22,175 nt of DNA from an uncultured Marvinbryantia sp. (lineage in GTDB: Bacteria; Bacillota; Clostridia; Lachnospirales; Lachnospiraceae), in contig CAKRON010000036.1 of assembly GCA_934373455.1 (NCBI GenBank), forward strand, positions 1 to 22,175. The letters run 5' to 3'. The translations under genes and the position numbers were made by a program. Position 1 is the first letter of the stretch; every line of letters starts with the position of its first letter. Below are positions 5,319 to 14,003 of the stretch, piece after piece. The notes under the pieces are model-generated. The model was not told the origin of the DNA, made no database searches, and saw only the letters and a list, made by a program, of their open reading frames with translations.

Positions 5319-6335
5319 TTATTCCTGTTCTTCCAGCATCTTTCTAGCGGTCTTCTCATCCACATCCAGTCTGGTACACAAAAATTTTATTACCGCATCC
5401 TCTTCCAGTTGAAATTCTCTTGCCATTTGGATTCCTGCCTTCATGCCTTCTTTCATTCCTTCTTTTATTCCTTCTTTCATTCCGGCTTTCATTCCTTCTT
5501 CCATTCCAAATTTCATTCCGGCCTGTTTTCCAGCTTCCCAGCCACCTTCATATTCTGCCTCTCGCAGCTTACGTTCTTCCTCTTCCTTGTTATATTCAAA
5601 AATGCTCACTTTTTCCACCTCCGCTCTATTCTGTCGTAGAAATTCTGCAAGGATTTTTTCTTGAATGCATTCATTCACTGCCCGCGGCACTCCTGCGTCC
5701 AAACCCATTTTTCCCACATAATCTCTCACTCTGTCTACATATTGCGCATATTCTCGTAAGACTTTACACTGCTCCATCAGCTCTCTGTTATGACCTTTAT
5801 TAATATTCAATATAGTTACTTTTAATTCCAGATCTGGTTCACCGGTCAGACTCTCAAATGCTTCTGACAGATATTCTGTACGACTGTCCTCCATCTGCTT
5901 TGTCCCGTTGTAAAATACCAGAAATTTAGGTGCCGGAACCTTCTGTAATACAGATGAATATAACGATTTGCCGTCTACCAGCTTCTGATACTCACTGGCA
6001 ATATAAAACAGATCTCTCATTGGCATATTAGAATTATATGTGGACTGATGTTCATATAGGAACAGATTTGTATCTATTATAAACGCCAGGTCGTTCTTCA
6101 TCCCCATATACACCGCATTCTTCAAGGTCACAATCTGCAGTTGCTCCGGATCTGTATATGCTGTTCCATTAACCGCATTATATAATGACAGCAAATTTCC
6201 TTTATCTGAAAACAACATTCGAAATATTGTATCCTTGTACTGTCGATTTGCTTTCAATTCGCTTGTTTTTACTTGTTTCGTTTTTAACTGCTTTACATTC
6301 AGTCGCTGATTTCTTTTTGGTCTTCTCTTTGCCAT
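5319..6335 (-). CDS. Rpn-family PD-(D/E)XK nuclease / putative transposase
   Basis: A 338-residue member of the Rpn (YhgA-like, PD-(D/E)XK nuclease) family. The family signature is clear near the N-terminus: YKDTIFRMLFSDKGNLLSLY, then NDLAFIIDTNLFLYEHQST, which carries the catalytic Asp and the E-x-Q form of the (D/E)-x-K motif, then MRDLFYIASEYQKLV. E. coli RpnA, a relative, is a DNA endonuclease that stimulates RecA-independent recombination. Residues 268-303 are nine tandem 4-residue units of the GMKE/GMKA type (DNA period 12 bp, 5427-5534), followed by a 35-residue alpha-helical tail. A basic N-terminal extension (MAKRRPKRNQR) may contact DNA. AGGAGG lies 8 bases before the ATG. Neighbouring repeats and the tRNA junction make this a plausible insertion hot spot. 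Confidence 0.85.
   Translation of the reverse strand: MAKRRPKRNQRLNVKQLKTKQVKTSELKANRQYKDTIFRMLFSDKGNLLSLYNAVNGTAYTDPEQLQIVTLKNAVYMGMKNDLAFIIDTNLFLYEHQSTYNSNMPMRDLFYIASEYQKLVDGKSLYSSVLQKVPAPKFLVFYNGTKQMEDSRTEYLSEAFESLTGEPDLELKVTILNINKGHNRELMEQCKVLREYAQYVDRVRDYVGKMGLDAGVPRAVNECIQEKILAEFLRQNRAEVEKVSIFEYNKEEEERKLREAEYEGGWEAGKQAGMKFGMEEGMKAGMKEGIKEGMKEGMKAGIQMAREFQLEEDAVIKFLCTRLDVDEKTARKMLEEQE
5427..5534 (-). repeat. 12-bp tandem repeat inside the Rpn gene
   Basis: Nine in-frame units encode AGKQ, AGMK, FGME, EGMK, AGMK, EGIK, EGMK, EGMK, AGIQ. Because the unit is a multiple of three, slippage changes the length of the linker without a frameshift. Confidence 0.8.
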
Positions 6336-6523
6336 AGGCGCATCCTCCTTTTTATACAGGAGTCCCTTGCAATGTCTCTATTTCCGCATTCTTTCAGGTA
6401 TCTCCTGCATTTTCAAATAATTAAAATAAATTAGAACGAAAAAGCATAAGATCTCTGAAATGATGTTGAGAATTCAGACAGTGTATCACACTGAGAATCG
6501 AAAAATATGCTTTTATAATTTTT

Positions 6524-6552
6524 ATATTAACACTTGTTTTCTTTTATTTCAA
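6524..6552 (-). promoter_or_regulatory. Probable promoter of the Rpn gene
   Basis: On the minus strand TTGAAA (6547-6552) is followed after 17 bases by TAATAT (6524-6529), preceded by TGT. The -35 is good; the -10 is moderate but extended. It predicts a long untranslated leader. Confidence 0.5.
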
Positions 6553-6587
6553 GCAACTTTTTATATTTATTTTGCAACTTTTTATAT
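6553..6587 (-). repeat. Pair of 14-bp direct repeats next to the Rpn promoter
   Basis: GCAACTTTTTATAT occurs at 6553-6566 and 6574-6587, exactly repeated with a 21-bp period (two helical turns). The pair directly abuts the -35 box, the usual place for activator half-sites. Confidence 0.6.
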
Positions 6588-6601
6588 AAAATTTCTCAAG
6601 T

Positions 6602-6639
6602 AAAAGATCCCAGAAGGTGCAAACTTCGGGGATCTTTTT
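6602..6639. terminator. Terminator after the Enzyme I paralogue
   Basis: AAAAGATCCC (6602-6611) pairs exactly with GGGATCTTTT (6629-6638), with an inner GAAG/CTTC extension. The run of T after the stem is best on the plus strand, but the minus-strand form also ends TTTTAC, so it can serve the gene at 6679-8301. Confidence 0.75.
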
Positions 6640-6678
6640 ATTCCAATTTTGCAAGATTGTTTTCTCCAGAGCGACTCT

Positions 6679-8301
6679 CTATTTTATCACCGTCTCAGAT
6701 ATCGCCAACCTTGCCATATCCACCCTTGACTTACTGACACTGATAATTCGCAATCCGTTTCGAATCAGATATTTCATATATTCCGGTTCTGCTCCGGCTT
6801 CACCACACACACTGATTTCTATGCCATGCTCATTACATACTCGTATAACATGCTGCATCATACGCATAACCGCAGGCTGCCATGGGCTGAGAAGCCGATC
6901 TAATTCTTCATTTTCTCTGTCAGCTGCCATAAGATATTGCGACAAATCATTGGATCCTATACTTACAAAATCCACCTTTTCCATAAACATGTCCACACAA
7001 ATCGCTGCCGCCGGAGTCTCTATCGTTATCCCAATCGGAATATGTGGATAAATTTCACATCCGGATTCTTTTACCCGTTTACAGACCTGCTTCCATATTT
7101 CTTTCGCCTGCTCTACTTCTTCAGGAATATCTACCATTGGGAACATCAACGAGAATTTTCTTCCCTTCGCTGCACGCAGCAATGCTTCCATCTGTGTTTC
7201 CATCACACATCTATGCTTTAATGTAAAACGAATACCTCGCACTCCCAAAAATGGATTTTCTTCTTTTCCGGAATCCAGATATGGTACGTGCTTATCTCCT
7301 CCAATATCCAATGTACGAATTACCAGTTCTTTTCCGTTCAACAGATCAAATACTTCCTCGTATTCTTTTTGCTGTTCTTCCAGATCTGGCATTTTTGCTC
7401 GATCAAGAAACAAATACTCTGTCCTATATAAACCAACTCCCTGAAGCACTGACAGATCCAGATTCTTCAAATCTAATGGTCCACCAATATTAACTCTCAA
7501 TTGAATTTCCGTTTTATCTGCTGTAAGATTCTTTTCTTTCGGCAAATTCTTCAGTGCTCTTTCTGTCTCCAGTTTCTGGTGAAATTTTTCTTTCCAAATT
7601 GATAACAACGCTTGATCTTCCGAAGCAATCTTTCCTCTCTCTCTCAATTCCACCAACGCCACTTCACCGGTTTTCCCGTCTATCAAAAGTTTATCATCAT
7701 TATGTATCTCCCCCACCGCTTCGAGACCAGTAACAGCAGGGATGTTCATAGCTCTCGCCATTATCATTGCATGTGAAAAACGTCCTCCGCGCCTTACTAC
7801 CAGTCCTCCCAGATGCTCCACATCCAGAACTGCAAAATCCAGCGCTGTCACTTCCTCTGCCACTAAAATATACTTACGTCCCTTTACATTCTGAAAAGCT
7901 GTCTTTTCTCCATTTAACATATTCAGATGCATAGTTTTAAGTCCCCGGATATCCTCTGCTCTCTGACGCATATATTCATCCGTCATCCTGTCAAACATAC
8001 CGGCCAGTTCCTCAAAACCTTCTTCTATAGCCTGAGCCAGTTCCTGTCCCTGATTCAGATGTTCATTTACTCCTTTGTACAGCTTTGAATCTTTTAACAA
8101 CATCTGGTACGCCAGAAAAATCTGCGCATTTTCTTCTCCCATTTTTTCTTTTGTACTTTTATACAATTCTTCTGTTCTGCTGATACAAGACTCCTTCACC
8201 TGTTCTAGCGTCGTCAGCTTTTTCGTCTGAATTTTGTGCATACGAACTACACGTCCAGATGCCAATCCATCCGACACACCGATACCTTTCCAGTTCTTCA
8301 T
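6679..8301 (-). CDS. ptsP: PTS Enzyme I paralogue (PEP-protein phosphotransferase)
   Basis: A 540-residue homologue of Enzyme I, the cytoplasmic enzyme that moves phosphate from PEP to HPr. The N-terminal HPr-binding and phosphohistidine domains are present, with the phospho-His at H177 (RRGGRFSHAMIMAR). The PEP-binding barrel keeps GLYRTEYLFLDR, LDIGGDKHVPYL, NPFLGVRGIRF, ITIETPAAA, SIGSNDLSQY and the acid C499 in VCGEAG. It departs from the classical signature: the usual Thr before Ser-His is Phe, and the residue two after His is Met. It is also about 30 residues shorter than typical Enzyme I. No HPr or EII gene is near, so it is probably a second, specialised copy. Start supported by GGAGGG 6 bases upstream, and it has its own promoter (8350-8378). 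Confidence 0.85.
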   Translation of the reverse strand: MKNWKGIGVSDGLASGRVVRMHKIQTKKLTTLEQVKESCISRTEELYKSTKEKMGEENAQIFLAYQMLLKDSKLYKGVNEHLNQGQELAQAIEEGFEELAGMFDRMTDEYMRQRAEDIRGLKTMHLNMLNGEKTAFQNVKGRKYILVAEEVTALDFAVLDVEHLGGLVVRRGGRFSHAMIMARAMNIPAVTGLEAVGEIHNDDKLLIDGKTGEVALVELRERGKIASEDQALLSIWKEKFHQKLETERALKNLPKEKNLTADKTEIQLRVNIGGPLDLKNLDLSVLQGVGLYRTEYLFLDRAKMPDLEEQQKEYEEVFDLLNGKELVIRTLDIGGDKHVPYLDSGKEENPFLGVRGIRFTLKHRCVMETQMEALLRAAKGRKFSLMFPMVDIPEEVEQAKEIWKQVCKRVKESGCEIYPHIPIGITIETPAAAICVDMFMEKVDFVSIGSNDLSQYLMAADRENEELDRLLSPWQPAVMRMMQHVIRVCNEHGIEISVCGEAGAEPEYMKYLIRNGLRIISVSKSRVDMARLAISETVIK

Positions 8302-8349
8302 CTACACCCTCCACAGTCCGACATGAATTCCTTCAAATATTTTATGTTT

Positions 8350-8378
8350 ATGATACTACAAAACAATGTTTCTAACAA
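8350..8378 (-). promoter_or_regulatory. Promoter of the Enzyme I paralogue
   Basis: On the minus strand TTGTTA (8373-8378) and TATCAT (8350-8355) are separated by exactly 17 bases. It lies between the upstream terminator and the start codon, so this gene is transcribed separately from the sugar operon. Confidence 0.6.
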
Positions 8379-8395
8379 GAAGGTTTCTACAAAAG

Positions 8396-8437
8396 AAAAC
8401 CGATATGATTTGCCAAAAAAATCATACCGGTTTTTTT
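8396..8437. terminator. Terminator ending the glycoside operon
   Basis: A 15-bp stem with one mismatch (AAACCGATATGATTT paired with AAATCATACCGGTTT) has T-rich flanks on both sides. It starts a few bases after the alcohol dehydrogenase stop and separates it from the Enzyme I gene. Confidence 0.82.
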
Positions 8438-8442
8438 CTCTA

Positions 8443-9477
8443 TTATTCTTCTGTATCATCTACATCAATCAGAACTTTCATTGTCTTTTCCTGATTGGCA
8501 TCAATATACTTATATGCTTCCAAATAATCTTTAAATGCAAAATGCTTGCTCATCAATGGTTTTAACTTTATTTTTCCCTCACTTACCAGGCGGATCGCAT
8601 CCACGAAATCCTCATGACGGTACATCATAGTAGTATCTAATGTCAACTCATGATCATTCAACACCGCCAAATCCACCGAAGCCATTTTTGCAAAAACTGC
8701 TACCAGAACAATACTGCTTCCCTTTCTGGCATATTTGATTGCCTGCCCCATCGTAATATCATTTCCTGCGCAGTCATATATCACATCTGCCTTATCACTG
8801 CCAAAACATTCTGTCATGGCTTCTCCAAAATCTTTTTCTTTTGTATTCACCGTATAATCTGCGCCACACTGTTTTGCCAGTTCAAGACGATAATCAGAAA
8901 TATCTGTTATCATCACTTTTTCGGCACCAAGTGCTTTACACGACTGTGCCAAAAGTATCCCGATTGGTCCACATCCAAGAATTGCCACTTTTGCTCCGCA
9001 TATTTGTGGGAAACGCTTTGCGGCATGTACGGTAACTGCCAAAGGTTCCAGCATTGCACCTTCATTATAAGACATATGATTCGGAAGCAGAGTCACTTTT
9101 GACTGATCTACTGCAAAATATTCACTAGCTGTTCCTGTTGTCTGAAATCCCATTACTTTCAGTTCTTCGCACAGATTGTATTTTCCATGTGTACAAGGAT
9201 AACATTTTCCACAGTAAACCTGCGGTTCTATAGTCACTTTATCTCCTTCTGAAAAATCTTTTACATTCTTTCCGCATTTTACAACTTGTGCAGATACTTC
9301 ATGTCCCTGTGTAACAGGATATTTTGTGAACGGATGCTTTCCATGATATACGTGAATATCACTTCCACATATTCCGATTTTTTTAATTTTCACCAGTACC
9401 TGTTCTTCTCCTGGCTCTGGAACCGGAACCTCTCTGAATTCAATCTGACCTGGTGCTGTCATAACCTGCTGTATCAT
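8443..9477 (-). CDS. Zinc-dependent medium-chain dehydrogenase (sorbitol/threonine DH-like)
   Basis: A 344-residue medium-chain dehydrogenase/reductase that oxidises a polyol or secondary alcohol with NAD(P). Catalytic zinc ligands are C37 (GICGSDIH), H59-E60 (GHE) and E144 (LEP). The structural zinc site is C89, C92, C95 and C103. The cofactor fold starts at GCGPIG (168-173) and ends its second strand in D (MITDIS), favouring NAD over NADP. Closest families by motif are sorbitol, L-iditol, L-idonate and threonine dehydrogenases; the substrate cannot be assigned. An ATG 6 bases upstream (9483) abuts AGGAG with a one-base gap, whereas the ATG at 9477 has the normal 7-base spacing. It is the last gene of the operon, 24 bases after the preceding stop. 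Confidence 0.85.
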   Translation of the reverse strand: MIQQVMTAPGQIEFREVPVPEPGEEQVLVKIKKIGICGSDIHVYHGKHPFTKYPVTQGHEVSAQVVKCGKNVKDFSEGDKVTIEPQVYCGKCYPCTHGKYNLCEELKVMGFQTTGTASEYFAVDQSKVTLLPNHMSYNEGAMLEPLAVTVHAAKRFPQICGAKVAILGCGPIGILLAQSCKALGAEKVMITDISDYRLELAKQCGADYTVNTKEKDFGEAMTECFGSDKADVIYDCAGNDITMGQAIKYARKGSSIVLVAVFAKMASVDLAVLNDHELTLDTTMMYRHEDFVDAIRLVSEGKIKLKPLMSKHFAFKDYLEAYKYIDANQEKTMKVLIDVDDTEE

Positions 9478-9501
9478 ATCCATTCTCCTTTCTGTTTTAT
9501 T

Positions 9502-11130
9502 CTATATATCCTTCATCTGTTCCACATATTTTTTGACTGTTTTTTCACAGGAGTCTTTTCCTGCAATCATTTCTCTGAAAATATCTTCTATTTTTTTACC
9601 AATTCCTGCATCATACAAGTTTGTAAAAAATATATTTGTATTAGACAGAACAGATCGGAGCTGATCTGTAAATGTCTCAGGATGTCCCCATTTTACAGTT
9701 GAAAGCTGTTCATGTAATTCTTTTGCCAGAGGATCCGGTGCAAGTTCAAACGCATTTCCCTGATCATCGACTGCCATCATATAACGCATCAATCCCGCAA
9801 TCCCTACCGGGATCGCTGACAATCTTTTTGCGGTTCCCTCTTTTCTTACCACCGCTTTTATCGTTTCTCCGAATCGAACGCCAACTCCCTGTGTAATATC
9901 TGTACAGAGTCTGAGATTGGTATCACCGAGATATCTATTTGGAAATCTGTCTGTAAATAATTCATCTGTAAAATCTTCCGGAGAAATAATCCCAGGATCT
10001 TCCACCATTGGAAGACCTTCTCCATATGCTACGTTTCTTGCCAGTTTCCGCAGTTCCGCCTGATCCAACAGATCTGCAAACAAATCAATTCCCAGCACTA
10101 CTCCAATCGGACCAAGTGCGGAATGTACCGGATTCAGGCAAGCTGTTACTTTCATACGCTCTGCCTTTATCACCGTTTCCCGATCTGTCATATACACTCC
10201 GAATCCCTTTTCCAGATGAGGTCTTCCATTTGGGAAATGATCTTCTATTACCAGATACTGTGCTTTTTCTGCATTGGCAAATGGTGCAATATACGTTCTT
10301 TTTCCAGTAATTACCGGGTGCATTTCTTCAAGTCCCAGTTTTTCCAGTTCATCTGCAATCGTCTGCGATGGTCTTGGAGTGATCTTATCAATCATCGTCC
10401 ATGGAAATGCCACTATTTCTTCATTTTTTAAATAATCCACAACTTCTTCAGCCACTTTTTTACGCTCCAGCCATGCCTGAGCCATTGTAAGTACAGACTG
10501 GCGAAGTAACTCTCCGTTGTGGGCACAGTTATCCATAGATACCAGCGCAATTGGTTTTTTTCCATTTTGAAAGCGTACAAGCAACATGGCAGTCACGATT
10601 CCAATCAGTGTCACACATTTTTCCGGACCTTCTTCCATATCGTTCCACACAGAAGCATACCACTTTCCACCGGCATCTTTTAATGCATACCCTTTCTCCG
10701 TTACGGTAAAAGATACCATTTGGAGACTGTCTGCAGCAAAAATTTCTCTCAGTCTATTTACGGATGGTGCATCTGTAAAATCTGCTTTGATTGCTTCTGT
10801 CAAAGATCCCAGAACTTTGTTTTCTCTGGTTCCGTCATTTTTTAAAATAACGCTTAATACCAGATTATCAAACGGATTGTAGATTTTATCTGCCACTTCA
10901 TAATCAAACGTCTCTACACAGGTAAGTCCCCTGTCCATGATTCCCTGTTCCAACAGTCCATCCACAATACCTCCGATAAATACTCGGAAAATATTTCCAA
11001 TTCCAAAGTGCACCCACTGGGGTGCACTTTGTGTCTTTTCTGTAACCTTTTCGACATCGTAGGAAGGCAGCATGATACCCGCTTCTTTCCAACTATTCAG
11101 ATCCTTTAATCCTGCATGATTTAATTTCAT
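9502..11130 (-). CDS. Mannitol dehydrogenase-family oxidoreductase (fructuronate reductase-like)
   Basis: A 542-residue member of the polyol-specific long-chain dehydrogenase family (mannitol dehydrogenase, UxuB, UxaB). The N-terminal cofactor fold includes VHFGIGNIFR (40-49). The NCAHNGELLR motif (201-210) and FPWTMIDKITPRPS (242-255) are family hallmarks. The catalytic Lys-Asn-His set is K327, N333 and H336 in MKVTACLNPVH. This is one residue longer between Lys and Asn than in E. coli UxuB (KLRMLNGSH as I recall it), marking a distinct subgroup. Substrate open: a hexuronate, a ketose or a polyol. The frame continues 105 bases upstream into the GH31 gene, but its ATG overlaps the GH31 stop as ATGA, and residues from MKLNH onward fit the family start. 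Translation is coupled to GH31. Confidence 0.83.
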   Translation of the reverse strand: MKLNHAGLKDLNSWKEAGIMLPSYDVEKVTEKTQSAPQWVHFGIGNIFRVFIGGIVDGLLEQGIMDRGLTCVETFDYEVADKIYNPFDNLVLSVILKNDGTRENKVLGSLTEAIKADFTDAPSVNRLREIFAADSLQMVSFTVTEKGYALKDAGGKWYASVWNDMEEGPEKCVTLIGIVTAMLLVRFQNGKKPIALVSMDNCAHNGELLRQSVLTMAQAWLERKKVAEEVVDYLKNEEIVAFPWTMIDKITPRPSQTIADELEKLGLEEMHPVITGKRTYIAPFANAEKAQYLVIEDHFPNGRPHLEKGFGVYMTDRETVIKAERMKVTACLNPVHSALGPIGVVLGIDLFADLLDQAELRKLARNVAYGEGLPMVEDPGIISPEDFTDELFTDRFPNRYLGDTNLRLCTDITQGVGVRFGETIKAVVRKEGTAKRLSAIPVGIAGLMRYMMAVDDQGNAFELAPDPLAKELHEQLSTVKWGHPETFTDQLRSVLSNTNIFFTNLYDAGIGKKIEDIFREMIAGKDSCEKTVKKYVEQMKDI

Positions 11131-13121
11131 AATGTTCTTCCATTTCTGGTGAACAGAGGAATCTGTGATAACGGTGTAGCCACTTCCGTTTCCTGTCCAC
11201 CCTCCAGTGTCTCTCCTGTCCAGTAATTCGTCCATCTGCTGCCTTCTGGAAGATATACTTTTCTGCTGGTCATTTTGGCATGCATAACCGGTGCCACCAG
11301 TACATCTGGACCAAACATGTATTCATCGTTCACATCCCAGCATTTCGAATCTTCCGGAATGTCGTAAAACAGTGGTCTCATAACCGGTGATCCTTTCATA
11401 TGAGCAGCTTCCATCAGTTCTGTAATATATGGTTTCATACGTTCACGCAATTCCAGATAATATTTCAGGATCTCATAGGCTTCCTCACCGAAAGACCATA
11501 CTTCATTGTCCGCACCGGACACACATAAACCGCCACCATAAGTTCCAATCGGATCTTTCAGCGGCACACGTTCTCCATGCAGACGCATAACCGGACAAAA
11601 TGTACCATACTCAAACCAGCGCACCAGAAGCTCTCTGAAGTCTGGATTTGTCGGATCTCCTCCATGGAATCCTCCGATATCTGTAGTCCACCATGTAATT
11701 CCTGCAAGCCCCATGTTCAGTCCTGCTGCAAACTGATTTCTCAGACTCGCAAAACTGGAATGAATATCACCGGACCATACCAGTGCACCATATTTCTGTG
11801 AACCAGCCCATGCACAACGAAGCAGATTTATTACATTTTCCTGTCCTTCTGCTGTCATTCCATCATAGAATGTTTTTGCATATAATTTTGGATACAGGTT
11901 ACCGATCTGTACATTAGGTCCCATATGATAACGGTAATTTTCGAAATCATAAACACTATATTCCGGTTCTGCCTCATCCAGCCAGAAAGTTTTCACACCT
12001 TTATCGTAGTAATTTTTCTTTGCTTTCTGCCATACATATTTTCTTGCATCCGGGTTCGTTGCATCGTAATGAATGGTATTTCCCTGGAAATCCATAACAA
12101 TGCGGAATCCTCTTTCCGTGCGGATCAGATAACCTTTTTCTTTCATTTCCTGGAAATTCTCACTACGATAATCTACAGTCGGCCAGATAGAAACCATCAA
12201 TTCAATGCCCATTTCCTTCAGTTCTTTTATCATCGCATCCGGATCCGGCCAATATTTCTCATCAAATCTCCAATCTCCCTGCAGCGGCCAGTGGAAGTAA
12301 TCAATAACAATCACAGAGATTGGCAAACCACGTTTCTTATATTCTCTTGCCACTTCCAACAATTCTTCCTGGGTCTGATAACGAAGCTTGCACTGCCAGA
12401 ATCCCATTGCATAATCCGGCATCATTGGTACAGTACCGGTCACAGATGCATATGCTTCTTCGATCTCTGCTGGAGTATCCCCTGCTGTAATCCAGTAATC
12501 CATCTGTTTTGTGGAAAAAGCTTCCCATGTAGTAATATTTGTTCCGAATGTTGCTCTTCCTACACCTGGATTATTCCATAAGAATCCATAGCCGAGTGAA
12601 GACAGCAGAAATGGCACACTTGCCTGAGAATTTCTATGCGCCAATTCCAGATCTGTTCCTTTCAGGTTCAGATGTGGCTGCTGATACTGTCCCATACCAT
12701 ATATTTTTTCTTCCGGATCAGATACAAAACGTACAGACAACTGATAATCTCCACCGATAATCGGTTTGAATTCTCTTGCTTCGATATCCAATGCACTACA
12801 ATAATCTGCAAATTTATCAATACGGTTTCTCAAATATTCGTCCAATAGAATTTCGCCTTTCTGATTGTAGAAAGTCATTTTTCCATATTTAGAAATCACC
12901 GCTCTGATTTTTCCATTTCGAATCTCTGCAAAATTATCTTCTATTTTAATCTCTGCTGTCAGCTCCTCCACCGGCATCTCCAGAGCCCAGTTTTCCAATC
13001 CCATCTCAGCCATCTTAGTAGCACGGACACGGAAACTGTTTTTGCCCCATGGTTCAATCCATAATTCTTCTGCATCATAATGAAATTTTAAAGTATTTTT
13101 TTCCTGTCTGAAATAAGTCAT
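11127..13121 (-). CDS. GH31 glycoside hydrolase (alpha-xylosidase / alpha-glucosidase type)
   Basis: A 664-residue retaining alpha-glycosidase of family 31. An N-terminal beta-sandwich (about 1-240) includes YGMGQYQQPH. The catalytic barrel follows, with substrate-site VIDYFHW (D274), the nucleophile D382 in FWLDEAEPE, and the acid/base D452 in VWSGDI. A short beta domain ends at PLFTRNG. The DEAEPE form resembles the bacterial alpha-xylosidase (XylS-like) branch; simple alpha-glucosidases cannot be excluded. There is no signal peptide, so it acts in the cytoplasm on an imported oligosaccharide or glycoside. The distal C-terminal beta domain of many GH31 enzymes is missing; the gene ends in an ATGA overlap with the next gene. 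AGGAGG supports the ATG. Confidence 0.88.
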   Translation of the reverse strand: MTYFRQEKNTLKFHYDAEELWIEPWGKNSFRVRATKMAEMGLENWALEMPVEELTAEIKIEDNFAEIRNGKIRAVISKYGKMTFYNQKGEILLDEYLRNRIDKFADYCSALDIEAREFKPIIGGDYQLSVRFVSDPEEKIYGMGQYQQPHLNLKGTDLELAHRNSQASVPFLLSSLGYGFLWNNPGVGRATFGTNITTWEAFSTKQMDYWITAGDTPAEIEEAYASVTGTVPMMPDYAMGFWQCKLRYQTQEELLEVAREYKKRGLPISVIVIDYFHWPLQGDWRFDEKYWPDPDAMIKELKEMGIELMVSIWPTVDYRSENFQEMKEKGYLIRTERGFRIVMDFQGNTIHYDATNPDARKYVWQKAKKNYYDKGVKTFWLDEAEPEYSVYDFENYRYHMGPNVQIGNLYPKLYAKTFYDGMTAEGQENVINLLRCAWAGSQKYGALVWSGDIHSSFASLRNQFAAGLNMGLAGITWWTTDIGGFHGGDPTNPDFRELLVRWFEYGTFCPVMRLHGERVPLKDPIGTYGGGLCVSGADNEVWSFGEEAYEILKYYLELRERMKPYITELMEAAHMKGSPVMRPLFYDIPEDSKCWDVNDEYMFGPDVLVAPVMHAKMTSRKVYLPEGSRWTNYWTGETLEGGQETEVATPLSQIPLFTRNGRTL

Positions 13122-13164
13122 GTACCTTTCCTCCTACTCAAAAACGCTTTATTTACATCTAAAA

Positions 13165-14001
13165 TCAGCCTTTTACAGAACCGCTTGTCATTCCTTCCAC
13201 GATATGTTTCTGCATCGTTACAAAGATAATCACACACGGTATAATCAAGAGCACACCATATGCCATAATACTGTTCCATTTTGTTCCATACTGATTCATA
13301 AAGGTATAAATCGCTGCTGTCATCGGACGCATACTGTCCTTTGTGTTAAATGTCATGGAATATGCCAGATCATTCCATGCATACACAAAGCTGAAACATG
13401 CTGCCGTAATAATCGTCGGTTTTGCCACCGGAACGACTACTTTAAAAAACGCATTAAATACATTACATCCATCTATTTTGGCAGATTCCACAAGTTCTTT
13501 TGGAATACTTAAAAAGCTTGGACGAAGCATTAATACAATAAATGGTATGGATATCGTAGCTGTCGAAAGAATCGGAGCAAAGTATGTATTCAGCATACCA
13601 AGCTTGGAAAACACCAGAAATAAAGGTGTTAAAACCAATGATGCAGGGAGCATCTGTGTAATCAGGAAAATCAGAACAAACAATTTGACTCCTTTTACTT
13701 TGTATTTTGCCAGTCCGTATGCTGCCGGAACAGAAAGCACCAATGATATACACATGGATCCGACAGCGATAATAATTGAATTCTTTAATGTTACACTCAG
13801 ATTATTTAACTGATCTTTATATGCCTGAAGTGTAAATGTTTTCGGAAACAACGTCGGAACTGCCGAAAAAATTTCACCGTCCATTTTAAATGAGTTCACA
13901 ACGATCCAATACAATGGAAACAAGAATATGCAGGCAATCAAAATACCAATGAGATTAAAAATCCAATTCTTCTGTTTTTCTTTTAAATGTATTTTTTTCA
14001 C
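13165..14001 (-). CDS. CUT1 sugar ABC permease, MalG type
   Basis: A 278-residue inner-membrane permease with six predicted helices and the cytoplasmic EAA loop that docks the ATPase (ESAKIDGCNVFNAFFKVVVP, then VAKP). The start is GTG, not ATG: GGAGGTG lies 5 bases upstream, within the last codons of the partner permease, which ends 2 bases before this start. It pairs with the MalF-type permease to form the channel. Neither this operon nor the rest of the window holds a CUT1 ATPase, so a shared MsmX/MsmK-type ATPase elsewhere is expected. The GH31 gene precedes nothing else on this transcript; it follows 43 bases downstream. Confidence 0.88.
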   Translation of the reverse strand: MKKIHLKEKQKNWIFNLIGILIACIFLFPLYWIVVNSFKMDGEIFSAVPTLFPKTFTLQAYKDQLNNLSVTLKNSIIIAVGSMCISLVLSVPAAYGLAKYKVKGVKLFVLIFLITQMLPASLVLTPLFLVFSKLGMLNTYFAPILSTATISIPFIVLMLRPSFLSIPKELVESAKIDGCNVFNAFFKVVVPVAKPTIITAACFSFVYAWNDLAYSMTFNTKDSMRPMTAAIYTFMNQYGTKWNSIMAYGVLLIIPCVIIFVTMQKHIVEGMTSGSVKG

Positions 14002-14003
14002 TC

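Larger units (their letters stand above)
6336..6678. other. Intergenic region holding the Rpn promoter and leader
   Basis: No gene. It holds the Rpn promoter (6524-6552), two 14-bp direct repeats upstream of it, a leader of roughly 180 bases with a 6-bp hairpin (6479-6484/6488-6493, ATC loop), and the terminator of the Enzyme I paralogue at 6602-6639. Confidence 0.6.

Noticed and set aside
5427..5534. CRISPR-like array
   Set aside because: The units are only 12 bp, contiguous and without spacers, and they encode an in-frame peptide repeat.
5409..5803. Plus-strand frames with FIPSF-type repeats
   Set aside because: They are the antisense reading of the GMKE repeats of the Rpn gene and lack start signals.
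9502..11130. Firm naming as uxuB (fructuronate reductase)
   Set aside because: The Lys-Asn-His spacing is one residue longer than in E. coli UxuB, and no uronate isomerase or mannonate dehydratase gene is nearby.
11925..12581. A 218-codon frame antisense to the GH31 gene
   Set aside because: The opposite strand encodes GH31 with catalytic residues intact throughout; the antisense product is rich in Phe, His and Cys and typical of a shadow.
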